DNA of 64,000 nucleotides. It comes from Ascaphus truei (taxonomy: Eukaryota; Chordata; Amphibia; Anura; Ascaphidae). Below the pieces are notes generated by a model. It saw nothing but the letters and a program-made list of their open reading frames with translations. It was not told the origin of the DNA and did not search any database. The stretch is taken from assembly GCA_036426205.1 (NCBI GenBank), contig CM071587.1, forward strand, positions 2,705,068-2,769,067, read 5' to 3'. Within the stretch, counting starts at the first letter, position 1. Each line of letters begins with the position of its first letter. The position numbers and the translations under genes are program-made. Shown one piece after another: positions 12,079-23,436 of the stretch.

Positions 12079-14555
12079 CTCTATAACCTGATGCAGTCCC
12101 CTCCTGCAATCAAGGAGTTAAATACCGCCATCATTCATACCTGTATAAGACCAGGTAATAATCACACCCTCCGCCAGGGGACTGCACAATGTGAAGCAAC
12201 TGTGTCCCTGCAGTGCCAGCAGCATAAAGGCCTGAGCCCTTCCAGGCATTACTGCTAGAAGTAACTGCTGGTATAAACTATATATACTTTTCTCTGAGTG
12301 CTCAGTCTCAGAACTATATTTATATATCATATTTATTTGTAGAAAGTCACCCACAAGATGATAGATTATCTTTAGAGCAATATTCTTTTAGGAAAAAAAT
12401 AAAAATATTTCCTGCTAGAAATGCCCGTTTTGTGGTTTATTTGTTTTTTTAAATAAAGTAAATCGGTATTGGATATATTTGAAACATTTTTTACATTGGT
12501 CTTGTGGGATCTCGTTGCTGGAATACACTCTAGTTCCAGGGGCGTTTCACTGAAAACGGCAGGCTTTGTAATGGAAACGTTTTGTTTTGGTATACACGTG
12601 TTGGGTTTGTAGTTTTATATATGCGAGTAGTTTCTCTTTAAAGGTTTCCTCTTGTATTTGGGGTAAAGTCTGCCCTCCCCTGTAGCTGGCTCTGTGCCCT
12701 CTGCTACCCCTGGGGGAGCAGAGCTTTGTGGGTAATTAACCCTTCCCGCATACCAATACTAGGTGTACATTGTTATAAATAGTACAGAGAACGTTTACAA
12801 GGGCACTTCTGCTTTATCGCATCCTGCACAAATTTAGTGGGACCGTACTGTTAAAATAACCCCAAAAGGTGTTCTAATGTTCCTCTAAGGTAGCGCATCT
12901 GTTCCCCGCAATGTGACCCACTGCTGGCAAATACTCATTTTTAACCCCTTCTGCTCTCAGGCAACAAGACAATGCCGCTCTGCAGGAGGTAAATGGTTAA
13001 TTTGTTCTCTATTAGATGGGTGGGATCAGCCTGATCTTGTATCCTTCGAGCCCACCTGAGAGCTGTGTGAGAAACATTTCCCGTGTATAATACCCTATGT
13101 AGAACTGCGGAAGGTTATGGTTACCTTTGTAACTGCCCAAGCAGCCTGCAATGCATTCATTGCTTTAGCAGTGCAGGGGTTACAGGAATTACAGTGTATA
13201 TAACCGTTTGTCTATGTAAATAGTTTTAGCAGCACCTGTGTGTACTTTTATCCAAGTGCATTCTGGGGGGAGACGGTTGGGGTGACAAATGTTTTGCAAT
13301 TAAAACTTCTGGAGATGTGGAACCGCTGCAGTTTCTGCTTTTTTCTTCATCATATGTCCATCTCGACATCTGCCACCCTGAGAACGGCACTGTTAAATGT
13401 TATTTATGGCTTCTGTAATAAAAAAAAGTGTCCTAATATAAAGCGCGGACTCCAAAGGAAGTCTTTTAAAGTAGGCCCATCTCGGGACGAAAGTAACAAT
13501 CACTAGCTATACAGAGGTGCACTTGTCGGACGTTAGCTCCAGATGTTGTTCCCAAGCTCCGGGCAGATAAGGAGCTGATACTGGGATACAAGTCAGGGGA
13601 GCGGGTAGTGACCTCGACATGTCCTGTCTGTAACCTCCCTATTCCCCCCAAATATTTCAAAATTTGCGGTACTAAGCTGCATACTAAAGGTGGCGCAGAA
13701 TTTAACCCCTACATTGCTAGAGCCGGCTGCCATGCGTTTTAGGCCTCTAGCACTAGAAAGGGTTAACAGCACGGTCTGTGTGTGAAGAGCGACTCTGCAG
13801 TGAGCCTGATTGTGTTGCTGGCATCCCCAGCACTGACGTGGTCATACACACACTGGCCAGTGTCCTGGGTGTTTGATATTTGGTTAGGGAGGGCAGGGAA
13901 ACTGATGTTTGCTCGGTCTGACAGACGTGGCGAGATTATATCTGGCGCTGGTGATTTCGAAGCAATTACAAGTCGCACACGGAGACGCATCCTTGAGTTG
14001 TTATGTTCAGGAAATGCTGCAGACAGTAAACTTTATTTGTTTTACAGCGCTGTGTCTTATTGCGGCTGTGAATGTACCGAAGATAAAATCATAAACACCT
14101 CTCGGCGTGGAAATCTTACAATGTAACGTAACCTAACCCCAGACCTGGAAAAAACTATTCTCTCTCAACTCTGCCAGATAATCGCGTTTAGGCCCATATT
14201 CGCTAAGCGGTGCTATTCCATAAGACAAGCAAGGGAATATGCCGTAAGGCGGCTATCAGCTGCTATGGTTTAGTAAACATGGCCCTTAGGGTGCGGGTGG
14301 AGGGAGTCACTAGGCACCGGTGTGGGATATCGGACCCTGTCCGGATATTAACGGCAAGTCACTGGTAGGTAACGTCGGACGGAATCCCGGCTTCAGTCTC
14401 TTACTATGGAGGTCATTCAGTGGTTTGTAAATTACCCACCCCCCATACAATAGCTGCAGTATTAATACCCTGTGCTGACTTCCCCTATAGATTCCATCCT
14501 GACAGGTGAGATCAGCAGAGCGGGCAAAGCATCAGAATGAGGTGTGTATACATAC
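12079..14555. other. Intergenic gid8-slc17a9 sequence, no gene seen
   Basis: Poly(A)-signal-like AATAAA strings occur (for example near 12,455 and 13,420), so part of this may be gid8 3' UTR. Without the last coding exon this cannot be shown. No exon with family homology was found. Confidence 0.4.
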
Positions 14556-14557
14556 AT

Positions 14558-14594
<37 letters not shown>

Positions 14595-14682
14595 CACAAA
14601 GCAAAGGGGGGCCGAGCACACCAGCAAAAAATGCAAAAAAAGGTTACTGCAAAAAGATCATTTATTGACTGATGGTCAAACG

Positions 14683-14722
14683 CATCCAACGTTTCGCTGC
14701 CAAGCACCTTCATCGGGGATCA
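14683..14722 (-). ncRNA. Decayed hammerhead-ribozyme-like motif
   Basis: On the minus strand: stem I ATCC, core CCGATGA (T4 to C), one extra A, stem-loop GGTGC-TTG-GCAGC with one mismatch, GAAA, palindrome ACGT, T, then GGAT closing stem I. It follows the order of a type I hammerhead but with a core substitution, so probably inactive. Confidence 0.45.
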
Positions 14723-15086
14723 GATTGAGTGACCAAGAACCTTTAGTGTCCAACTCCCCTCACACCCACAAAACAACCACCCACCTCCTCCCAGCTGCTT
14801 TTCTGCCAGTAGCACCTATTCTGTTGCATATTTCCCCCCCAGTCCCCACCACCTATGGGCATCCCAATTTGTTTTGTCCTGATTCCCTTACACGTTAATC
14901 AAAGGTATATAGCTAAATGAACGTGTGCACGTATCATAAAATATAACCAAGTATACATCGCTGCCCCAGGAATTCTGGATAGAAGACACGGCACATTGGG
15001 TATTGTGAAGAAAATAAAGTCTATTGTGGTCCAAATATGACCCCAATATTTTGTTCCATTATGGGACCTTCATCTGGGTCAGGTTT

Positions 15087-15122
15087 AGCGCTGCTCAAAG
15101 TCCCAGAGTGGACCGAAACTTT
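15087..15122 (+). ncRNA. Strongly decayed hammerhead-like motif
   Basis: CTCAAA, stem GTCC-CAGAGT-GGAC, C, GAAAC. It keeps the stem II/GAAAC half seen in the other motifs of this window but has lost the CTGANGA box. Called only by similarity of layout. Confidence 0.3.
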
Positions 15123-15460
15123 GGTGTCCTATTTGGGCCACAACACACCTTATTTTCTTCAGTATACCCAGTGTGCAGTGTCTTCTATGCAGAGTTCTTG
15201 GGTTTGTGTTCAAGACGGCGACCAAGAGCATGCTGGGAGGATGAAATCGGAAAATGTGTTGGGAGTGACATGGAGCAGAGAGATCATTAGGGAGACTTCA
15301 TCCAGCGGTGGGGAGACAAGTGCTGAAGGGGGTGGGGGGGTTGTGTTTAGTTTAAAGGCCGCAACCAGAAATTCTTTTTGGGTTGTGCAAGGTTTCTATG
15401 ACGTCACTATGTCACGTGATGTCGATGCAGGAGGGCTGCTCTCTCCTCCGGCGATCCGTT

Positions 15461-15876
15461 TCATAGTAGATGAGGTTGAAAAAAACGTGTCCATCAAGTT
15501 CAACCTATGCTAAATTTAGACAACAGATACTTTATCCTATATCTATACTTACAGTATATTAGTCCAGAGGAAGGCAAACACACTACCCCAGTGACATATC
15601 ATCCAATGATATCTCATAAGGGGAAAAATAAATTCCTTCCTGACTCCAAGAATTGGCAATCAGATTACTCCCTGGATCAACGCCCTTCCCATGTTTACTT
15701 ATTTGGTATATCCCTGTATACCTTTCCTTTCTAAAAAGATGTCCAACCTTTTTTTTGAACATATCTATTGTATCTGCCATCACAGTCTCCACTGGTAATG
15801 AATCCCACATTGTAACTGCCCTTACTGTAAAGAACCCTTTCCTTTGCTGTTGGTGAAATCTCCTTTCCTCCAACCT
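15461..15876 (-). pseudogene. CR1-like LINE, 3' end of ORF2 and 3' UTR
   Basis: The minus strand encodes FFTVRAVTMWDSLPVETVMA at 15,583-15,873, resembling the C-terminal tail of CR1-type LINE polyproteins, followed by the element's 3' region. It continues at 16,214 after removal of the MITE in between. Decayed. Confidence 0.7.
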
Positions 15877-15879
15877 TAA

Positions 15880-16213
15880 GGCTATGGCCCCAGTGCCTGC
15901 GCTGCACGCGCGCCTGCGAGGCTGGCGGCACGTGCAGCAGAGTTCCCCGGTCTCCAGGGGGAAAGGCAGGGGGGGGTTGACGGGGGAGTGGCTGTGACAT
16001 CACCTGGCGGGTTCGCCCTCATTGGCTGAACCGCCGAGAGGCGTGGCCTAGCACTCCGTCGCAAGTCCTGATCTCAATTCTCTTGAGAGCAGGAGTTTGT
16101 CGGCGCAGCGCGGCAGCCCCCCCTCGCAGCGGGCCCGGCCCCATTGTGAGGCGGCTCTTGTCCCTGCAGCGTCCGCCACAGCGGGCGCTGCAGTAGCCAG
16201 CGGGGACCTGGCC
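15880..16213. mobile_element. GC-rich MITE inserted in the LINE (TAA duplication)
   Basis: TAA flanks both ends. The termini GGCTATGGCCCCAGTGC and (reverse complement of right) GGCCAGGTCCCCGCTGG form an imperfect inverted repeat. Removing it restores the LINE sequence CCTTAAGGGATG. Confidence 0.75.
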
Positions 16214-16970
16214 TAAGGGATGACCCCGAGTCCTTTGTACTGCCCTTGGGATGAATAGTTCTTTTGAAAGCTCCTTGTATTGTCCCCGAATATATTTGTA
16301 TATTGTTATCATATCCCTCTTAGACGCCTCTTTTCTAATGTAAATAAATCTAATTTAGCTAGTCTCTCCTCATAAGTTAGATTGTCCATCCCCTTTATTA
16401 ATTTGGTGGCTCTTCTTTTTCTAGTTCCATAATATATTTTCTAAGGAGTGGTGCCCAAAATGGTACTCCATATTCAAGGTGTGGTCTTACTAATGCTTTG
16501 TAAAGGGGCATAGTTATGTTTACTTCCCTTCCATCCATTGCCCGTTTGATGCAAGATAAGATCTTGTTTGCCTTTGCAGCTACTGCATGACATTGGGCAC
16601 TATTGCTAAGCCTGCTGTCTACAAGCACTCCTAAATCCTTCTCCATCAAGGAGTCCCCCAATTTATCTCCATTTAATGTGTATGTCGTCTGTTTATTCAT
16701 GCTTCCCAAATGCATAACCATACATTTATCTGTATTAAACCTCATCTGCCATTTACCTGCCCAAGTTTCCAGTCTCTCCAAGTCCTTCTGGAGAGAAACT
16801 ACACCCTGCTCTGATTCTACTACCTTACACAATTTAGTATCATCAGCAAAGATGGAGATTTTGCTCTCGCATGCCAACATCAAGGTCATTAATAAACAAG
16901 TTAAAAAACAGGGGTCCCAGTATCAATCCCTGAGGTACTCCACTCACGACCTTAGCCCAACCTGAAAAAG
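16214..16970 (-). pseudogene. CR1-like LINE reverse transcriptase, C-terminal half
   Basis: The ORF at 16,398-16,889 (minus) contains the RT catalytic box [10 protein letters not shown] (F-A-D-D), then LETWAGKWQMRFNTDKC and a thumb-like LGVLVDSRLSNSAQCH. This order is typical of CR1-clade LINEs. It is separated from the N-terminal RT fragments by decay and an insertion. Antisense to slc17a9. Confidence 0.85.
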
Positions 16971-17035
16971 TTCAATTTATGACAACCCTCTGTTGTCTGT
17001 CCTTCAGCCAGTTTTCAATCCAGGTGCATATATTA

Positions 17036-17328
17036 TTACCGAGTCCAATTCTCTTTATTTTGTACACTAATCTCTTGTGTGGAACCGTTATCAAAAGCCT
17101 TTGCAAAATCTAAGTAGACCACATCAACTGCATTACCCTGGTCTAAATTCCTACTTACCTCCTCAAAGAAACAAATAAGGTTAATTTGACATGATCTCTC
17201 CTTCATAAATCCATGCTGACTATTACTAATAATTTTGTTTTCCATGAGGTAGTCCTGAATATTATCCTGTATTAAACCTAAAAGTAGTTTCCCCACTATT
17301 GAAGTCAGGCTTACAGGTCTGTAATTCC
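17036..17328 (-). pseudogene. CR1-like LINE reverse transcriptase, fingers/palm fragment
   Basis: Minus strand: NYRPVSLTSIVGKLL, NSQHGFMKERSC and VDVVYLDFAKAFD, the conserved RT blocks that precede the FADD box. The frame is broken downstream. At its 5' side it stops at AATTCC, the edge of an inserted element. Confidence 0.85.
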
Positions 17329-18059
17329 ACGAGAGAAAAACAAAAAAACAGCGCACAACGCACAAAGTGAAATACGTTTAAAATAAAGTTTTATAATGAA
17401 GGGGTAATAATAATTCTGCGTACATCAGAAAAAAATCAAAGAAAGTATTCCGTGTGCAATTACACGGGTTACCACACGCCGGACTGGAACGGAAGGAGTC
17501 GTCGTCACCGCACCCTCAGATGACGTCACTCATTGGCTTCTGGAGACCGGGAATTCTCCCTTCAGGTAGGTGGCCTCTCACATAGAGGGACTAGTTTCCC
17601 TCCTTGGTCAAACGTCCCTTCCGATTGCTTCTCTCCGTGATGGTATCCGCCTCACAGGTGGAAAGCTGTGCAGCAGTGTCCGTGTGTTGGAGCAACACGT
17701 GACCCCCTCCCCCTTCACACCAGCTGGTGTCTCGGTAATGGTAACAACCCGTATAGCGGGAACCAGGGGATGATGTCACAGGATCACATTAAGGAGTGAG
17801 TAAAACAACCAGGATATAGCAATTGCAAATCCACTGAGCTTAGCATATCCACCAGAGGCTTAATGCGAGTTAGTGATATCACCACTTGAACGCCACCCTG
17901 TAGCAATACAACACTTAGCCCGCCTATACCAGGTGAACAATGTATAAAGCTTCAGGGGTTGTCTGGAACAATGAAACAGGACTTAGCCTTCTGGAATTCC
18001 AACAGTACACAATAACCCTACGCGTTTCGTAGCGCAATGCTACTTCTTCAGGGATCCTG
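17329..18059 (-). mobile_element. PLE-like non-autonomous insertion in the LINE
   Basis: AATTCC is duplicated on both sides (17,323-17,328 and 18,060-18,065) and the interrupted LINE reading (NYRPV) resumes across it. On the minus strand the element begins within a few bases of a hammerhead-like motif (18,013-18,055) and ends in a T-rich tail. Such motifs are known from Penelope-like retroelements; assignment to that class is inference. Confidence 0.6.
18013..18055 (-). ncRNA. Hammerhead-ribozyme-like motif (variant with extra A)
   Basis: On the minus strand: stem I ATCC, core CTGAAGA, one extra A, perfect 5-bp stem II GTAGC/GCTAC with loop ATTGC, GAAA, self-complementary ACGCGT as minimal stem III, A (a GUA cleavage triplet), then GGGT pairing with ATCC (one G-U). 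All hammerhead parts occur in order. The extra A between the core and stem II departs from the canonical core. Confidence 0.6.
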
Positions 18060-18065
18060 AATTCC

Positions 18066-18300
18066 CCGGTTGTGATCTAGCTCCCTTTTTAAATAAAGGC
18101 ACCACATCTGCTTTAGGCCAATCTTGTGGCACTGAGCCTGTGGAAATGGAGTCCTTGAATATTAAATGTAATGGTTTGGCTATTACTGAACTTAATTCCT
18201 TGAGAACTCTTGGATGTATACCATCGGGGCCAGGTGCCTTATTTACTTTATTTTTTTCAAGCCGCCTATGAACTTCGCCCTCAGTTAACCAATTGTTCAT
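18066..18300 (-). pseudogene. CR1-like LINE reverse transcriptase, N-terminal fragment
   Basis: Minus strand: NKAPGPDGIHPRVLKEL, a hallmark LINE RT block, followed by LIFKDSISTGSVPQDWPKAD and VVPLFKKG. It continues into the NYRPV block at 17,328 once the intervening insertion is removed. Confidence 0.88.
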
Positions 18301-18304
18301 TAAT

Positions 18305-18990
18305 AGTTCATTAATATGGAGGTAGTGGCTTCCTCCTGCGGGTTAAATGTAACCCCTGATGAAGCTCAACTAGTGAAACGCGTAGGGTGAGCGTGCAGAC
18401 CATATAGAGACCCCCAACGTGTGTAGTGAGCTACTCTGAGGATCCCAGGCCAAGTTTTTCTTGTATTTTTCCCCTTCCTGTATTTGGACATCGTTCTCTG
18501 TGGGTGGGCCACCATAGGTGTTTGTATCAGGAAGGAGTGTTGCAGTCTTCAACTACCATCTGACCCAGGGTGGTCTATATGTCTGCATCTATAGCACTTA
18601 TGTAAGTGTATTACCATTATTTTACTATATATAACCAAAAAAAACAAACGACACTACTTGTGTCCTCTCTGTTCTGTTCCTCCACATATGAGAATCTACT
18701 GCTCCACCGTATCCTGTTCCTGAGGGATGCTATTCACAGCCTGTTTGAAGAACTACTGTATGAGTTGGTGACTCTGAACAACTGCACTGCCTATATTTAT
18801 CTTCACAATTGTGAGTGAGATACTTCTAAATTGTCACTGAACTAATTCATTAGCTGTACTATATTGCACTATATTTTTCCTGTTTGTTTCACATGCTTTT
18901 GGGAGTATTTGCGCTCTTGATTTCCTACTTCTGGGACCTGTTTGGAATTTGGATTGAAGTCCCTTTTCAAGAGCTGCTCTACTTCCATAT
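18305..18990 (+). mobile_element. Second insertion in the LINE, carries hammerhead-like motif near its start
   Basis: Sequence unrelated to the LINE separates the RT fragment at 18,066-18,300 from the upstream LINE piece at 19,061-19,291. About 45 bp from its left edge it has the motif CTGATGA...GAAACGCGTA. The exact ends are uncertain. Confidence 0.45.
18352..18388 (+). ncRNA. Hammerhead-like motif, weak stem II
   Basis: Stem I ACCC / GGGT is perfect (18,352-18,355 with 18,385-18,388). The core CTGATGA, GAAA, ACGCGT palindrome and A are all present. The stem II region AGCTCAACTAGT pairs poorly, so this copy is probably inactive. Confidence 0.5.
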
Positions 18991-19060
18991 GTAATGTAAT
19001 ATATTTCCTTATTTTATCACTAGTGTGTTCACTGGGTTTCACTCACAGTATGTGCCCGCC

Positions 19061-19434
19061 TTATTTGATCTTACTTTCAATTGCAATCCTTTTTTCATTA
19101 TCCATTTTTGCTAATTTGATTGCCCTTTTGCCACTTTTGTTACATTCCTTATAATTCTGATACGATGCCTCTGTCCCTTCTGACTTCAAGAATCTAAACG
19201 CCTTCCTCTTCTTGTCCATTTCCTCCCCTACCTGATTATTTAGCCACATTGGTTTTGACTTATTTCTTTTATACTTATTACCCAAGGGCATATATACACT
19301 GATACGTGTGCTTTTCTAACTGCGTTTAAAGACTGCTCATTTATCTTCCACATTTTTTCCTGCAAAAACATCATCCCTGTGTATTACTGCTAGATTGGTC
19401 CTCAGTTTATTAAAATCTGCCTTTCTAAAGTCTC
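19061..19434 (-). pseudogene. CR1-like LINE, endonuclease-RT linker fragment
   Basis: Minus strand: KSKPMWLNNQVGEEMDKKRK and YQNYKECNKSGKRAIKLAK, the basic linker typically found between endonuclease and RT in CR1/L2-type elements. The LINE is truncated at about 19,434. Confidence 0.7.
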
Positions 19435-20747
19435 AATGCAGTGAGGAAGAGCGCGGGGCCTCTGTAACCGCAAGTAAGTATATGAAATATAATATGAATA
19501 TTCCCTGGTTGTGCAACTGTTTAATTTCTGTATCACTATTGTCTCCTATTAAGCGGAGACACATATATAATTTTTGGCATTGCCCCCGCCACAAAACAAA
19601 CATTTATCTCTGTAAACAGAAGCAGCGGTTAATTTCCTAAATCAATATAAGAATAAAGATCTCAGGCAGTTTAGAATTACACTAATAATATGCCTTTTTG
19701 TAAATACTCTGCTCCTACTGTATGTTACGTTTAGCGACGCTCGGCACTATTGCAGTTTAATGAATACTCCTTTGTTGGAATCCGGCGAATCTGGTAAGGT
19801 GAGATGCCCAGAAGGGGAATAATTCTTGCATATTATATAAATGCCACATAAATAAAGACACAACGTATAAGTATCCCTAAGAGCTTGCAATTTCTTGGGG
19901 GTAACCAGGGGCACACAGTGCGGGCACGGGGTGTCTCTGACGGTGCCAGCGTCTGGTTACCCAACAACACCAGGCATGGTAACCAATGTTATTGACTTCA
20001 CATACCCAGCGGTCTGTTTATACAGCTCTGCTTTGGCTGGGCATGAACTCACAAAGTCCTTTATTTTATAGCTTTATGTGTGACAAGCAGCAACCGCCTC
20101 ACCCCATAAACCCCCCCCATTGCAAAACTTGGCTGCAGAGCTTGCAATCCATTACCTTTATGGTTAATCTCAGCTGTTAATGACTAATACATTAGATTTC
20201 AAGTTTTGGGCTAAAACACAACATTTGAAGAACATAGTGAGAATGTCATCCTATAAATAGAATAATGTTGAGGTGAGTGAGTGCTATTGCCCCTGGCAGT
20301 ACATGGGTGTAGATACCTGTATGTGGAATGCCTGAGATTCTTTTCCACTGAGTGACACCTGCCAGTCCTGTTACACAGGTGTCACCATGCTGCACAGGGT
20401 GCCTGTAAAAACAGGTCTGCCAGTTTCACTGTAGGGTGGCTGGCTGCACGGATCCCTCGCCCAGCAGCAGGAAGAGGAAGCCAGGCTGAAACTGACACGT
20501 GGAGAAAAAAAAAAAGTTTCTCTGTTACAAAAAACTTAATCCCTCCCAGATGTAATAAAAAGAAAAGGTTTCTGCCCCCCACCCTCCAGCCAGGAGTCGG
20601 TGTAATGAGGGCTGCACAATGAGCAGGGATCAGCTCTGGCACAGACCTTCCCTTTAAACTCAGGCTGGTGCAGGTCATGCCCCCTGGCTGTCTGCAGGAT
20701 GGTGCCCCCTGCTAGCCTGGGGTAGGAGACCCCCTTCCCGTTGCTGG
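19435..20747. other. Sequence upstream of slc17a9, no exon seen
   Basis: No coding similarity. The 300 bp before the exon 1 ATG presumably include the promoter and 5' UTR of slc17a9, but no distinctive promoter element was recognised. Confidence 0.4.
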
Positions 20748-20887
20748 ATGGCCTCTGCGGTGTGTAACCACGGGCAGCAGACGTACCGGAGTGACCTGGT
20801 GTGCCTGCTGCACGAGGAGAACCTGCAAGCTGCCCCTCCCCATGCGGACCGGGTCAAGAGAAGCAGCGGAGACCCGTACTGGTCCAG
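20748..20887 (+). CDS. slc17a9: SLC17A9 (VNUT), exon 1, N-terminus
   Basis: SLC17A9 is the vesicular nucleotide transporter, an SLC17/MFS-fold anion carrier that loads ATP into secretory vesicles using membrane potential. Exon 1 encodes the cytosolic N-terminus, ending SSGDPYWS plus two bases before the donor GTCAGT. The join to exon 2 gives YWSRLESRVWTATLLLGT, which aligns with the vertebrate protein. The ATG at 20,748 is the nearest in-frame start giving a tail of about 46 residues. Upstream in-frame codons are open, so an earlier start is possible. The 13 exons total about 465 codons; the human protein is 436. Confidence 0.75.
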
Positions 20888-22226
20888 GTCAGTGCCACCG
20901 CCAACCCCCCCATGAATCCTACTGATCACTGTTATTATTATCTTTTGTATGGCGCCAGCGTATTCCGCGGCGTGGTACACAAAGAACATACAAAGTACGT
21001 ACTACTCCAAACTTGCTGCCTCTGTAAATGATCCCTACTTATTTATTTGTTTATATACATAGTGTGTAACCAGGAAGTAATTAGTTACCGCTCGTTTCCA
21101 CGTATGTCCTGGGCACAGAGTTATGATGACAGGTACCTGGTTACAAATACATGGGCACATTAGGTCAGGTGTGTGCAAACTTTTCTGTTCCCCCCCCCCG
21201 TCTGTTCGGGGGGGGGGGGTGGGTTGTGTGTGGTGTGTTGTGTGTGTGTGTGTGATGGTGTGTGTGTGTGTGTGTGTCTCGTCACATCTTTCACCATTGT
21301 GTCCAGTATTTTTGGAGAACCCTACGAGCAAGTGACAGCGATACCCCCCTTGCTGCCCGCACACACTGAGGGGCAGTTTGGGGCCTTATTAAGCGCGCGT
21401 CCCCCCCACGAGCTCAGGACACTACACTGCCTGGGATCGGTCACACAGCTTTGTTAGCGATAGTCTGATGAGTCGGCGATAAGATTTATTAATTAGGGGT
21501 TTGGGGAATAAATACTTCCTAGCCGGGGGGGGGGGGGGGGGGGCGCAGGGTAGCAGGTTGGGGGATGCTGCTATAAGGTGTTGTGCACAGAGAACGGTAT
21601 AAATAAATGGCAGTGGCTGTAGAGACGCGGATTTCATTGTCATTGTGCTGCTTCCTGGTATCTCTGCTTTCTTAGGCCGCGCCTATAGTGACGGCGACGT
21701 GACGCGTGACGTCACCCGTCGCCGCTAGCGACAGTTGTATTTCACTTTGCGGCGCGGGCGACTAGGGCATTGATTGGTTAAGGGGCTGTCACATGAGACG
21801 ACAGCCCCTGAAAAATCAAATATTCCCGGCTTCCGAAAATCGCGTTGCGCCATTGCTTTGTCGCCGTCGCGCTTACTATAAGCGCACGCGGCGGCGGCGA
21901 CAATGCATTTGTTTTCGGTCGCCGGCACTATAAGCGCGGCCATATCTTCCAGGTTAGATGATTTATTTTCAGACTGGACCGTTGCGGATTTCAATATAAC
22001 CTCGAGCTGCAAATACAGACCGAACCTGTTATGTTTGAACCCAACGCTTCCGGGCGGCTGTAATTGAACACAACTGAAATCCTAAGAGAAATCCTAACAT
22101 TTTCTGAGGTTTTTTTTCACTTAAAAATAAAATGCACTTTTTTTTTTTAACCCCTTAAGTGCCACGGACTGGCGCTGGTGCTAATTGGGTCAATACGATC
22201 TCCTCGATACACTGTCTGCGTTTCAG

Positions 22227-22424
22227 GCTGGAGTCGCGCGTCTGGACGGCGACGCTGCTGTTGGGGACATGTCTGTTATACTGTGCGCGCGGCAGCATGC
22301 CAATCTGCGCTATGTCTATGAGCGAGCACTTCGGCTGGGACAAGAGGCAGTCCGGCATCGTGCTGAGCAGTTTCTTCTGGGGTTACTGTCTCACGCAGGT
22401 CCTGGGAGGCCACCTCAGTGACAA
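22227..22424 (+). CDS. slc17a9: SLC17A9, exon 2 (TM1-TM2)
   Basis: Acceptor CGTTTCAG, donor GTAAGT. Encodes VWTATLLLGTCLLYCARGSM (TM1) and FGWDKRQSGIVLSSFFWGYC through GGHLSDK (TM2 and the G-x-L-D/S-D/R-K loop typical of MFS carriers). Very close to vertebrate VNUT; clean frame. Confidence 0.96.
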
Positions 22425-22780
22425 GTAAGTACGGTGGGGTGTCCTGCTCATCACAACACTGGATTGGGCTGAAATTGGCACAGAGTTATGCAGCCTAACT
22501 TTATTCTGAAAATTGGGTGACAATCTGAGTGGTTTGGCGAATCCGGCCCCGGTGAAGGTGATAGCATTTTGGATTTTGGTGTTAAGTTATTTTTTTACAC
22601 AATTCTCTAAGGAAATTGCAAAAGCAAAATAGTACGTAACTCTGCATTTTCCAAACTGTTCCCACTGGGGACTTTCAATGCATAGAAAAAATGCTACCAC
22701 GTGGGTAACGCGTGGTATACAAAATGAGTCCAAAAATATCACTTGCTGCTCAAAACAGCTTGGTCAAAAACGGTACAAAT

Positions 22781-23081
22781 AGTCCCAGAATGTAGGAGAA
22801 AGAGACAGCGGTTTTGCAAGACTCGCGGTGCGGATACGTATCCTGGCATGGATGAAAGCAAACAGAAGCACAATTACAATGTTCCAGGCCCACACCGCCT
22901 TTCCTCGGGTAGATGTGGCTGGAAAGGCCTTGTGGGCCCAGAACATTGTAATCGTGCCTCTGTTCTACTGCAATAAATGAAGATAGTGTGATACCAGAAG
23001 TGAAGTTCATCCATGCCAGGATATGTATCCGGACCGTGAGTCTCGCAGCACCGCTGTCTCTTTCTCCTATATTCTGGGACT
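22781..23081. repeat. 301-bp foldback element
   Basis: AGTCCCAGAAT opens and ATTCTGGGACT closes an inverted repeat with arms of about 140 bp (internal matches include GGATACGTATCCTGGCATGG and its complement) and a short unpaired apex near 22,905-22,920. Intron 2 of slc17a9. Confidence 0.8.
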
Positions 23082-23083
23082 TA

Positions 23084-23180
23084 CTCTGTGTGTGTGTATG
23101 TATGTGTATGTATGTGTATATATGTATGTGTGTGTGTATGTATGTGTGTGTGTATGTGTATATATATATATGTATGTATG

Positions 23181-23212
<32 letters not shown>
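23084..23212. repeat. TG/TATG/TA microsatellite
   Basis: Compound TGTG, TATG and (TA)n run in intron 2. Confidence 0.95.
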
Positions 23213-23215
<3 letters not shown>

Positions 23216-23368
23216 TGTTCGACAAACCTATACATTTGCTCGCCCCGGGCGAGTGGATTTAACCCCCGGGCGAGTAAATATTGGCCCAAGCAGCACACGT
23301 TTGGTACTAGGTGGCGAGTAGATTTTTTTGTGTGGCGAGTAGATTTTTTGGTGATTTGTCAACCACTG

Positions 23369-23370
<2 letters not shown>
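23213..23370. mobile_element. Short MITE, CAGTG termini, within (TA)n
   Basis: Left CAGTGTTCGACAAACC and right (reverse complement) CAGTGGTTGACAAATCACC form a terminal inverted repeat, with (TA)n on both sides. hAT-like termini, but the target duplication cannot be resolved in the TA run. Confidence 0.6.
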
Positions 23371-23405
<35 letters not shown>

Positions 23406-23436
23406 GTGTATGTGTGTATGTGTGTATATGTATATA
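23371..23436. repeat. TA/TATG microsatellite
   Basis: (TA)n followed by TATG/TGTG units, abutting the Tc1 element. Confidence 0.9.
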
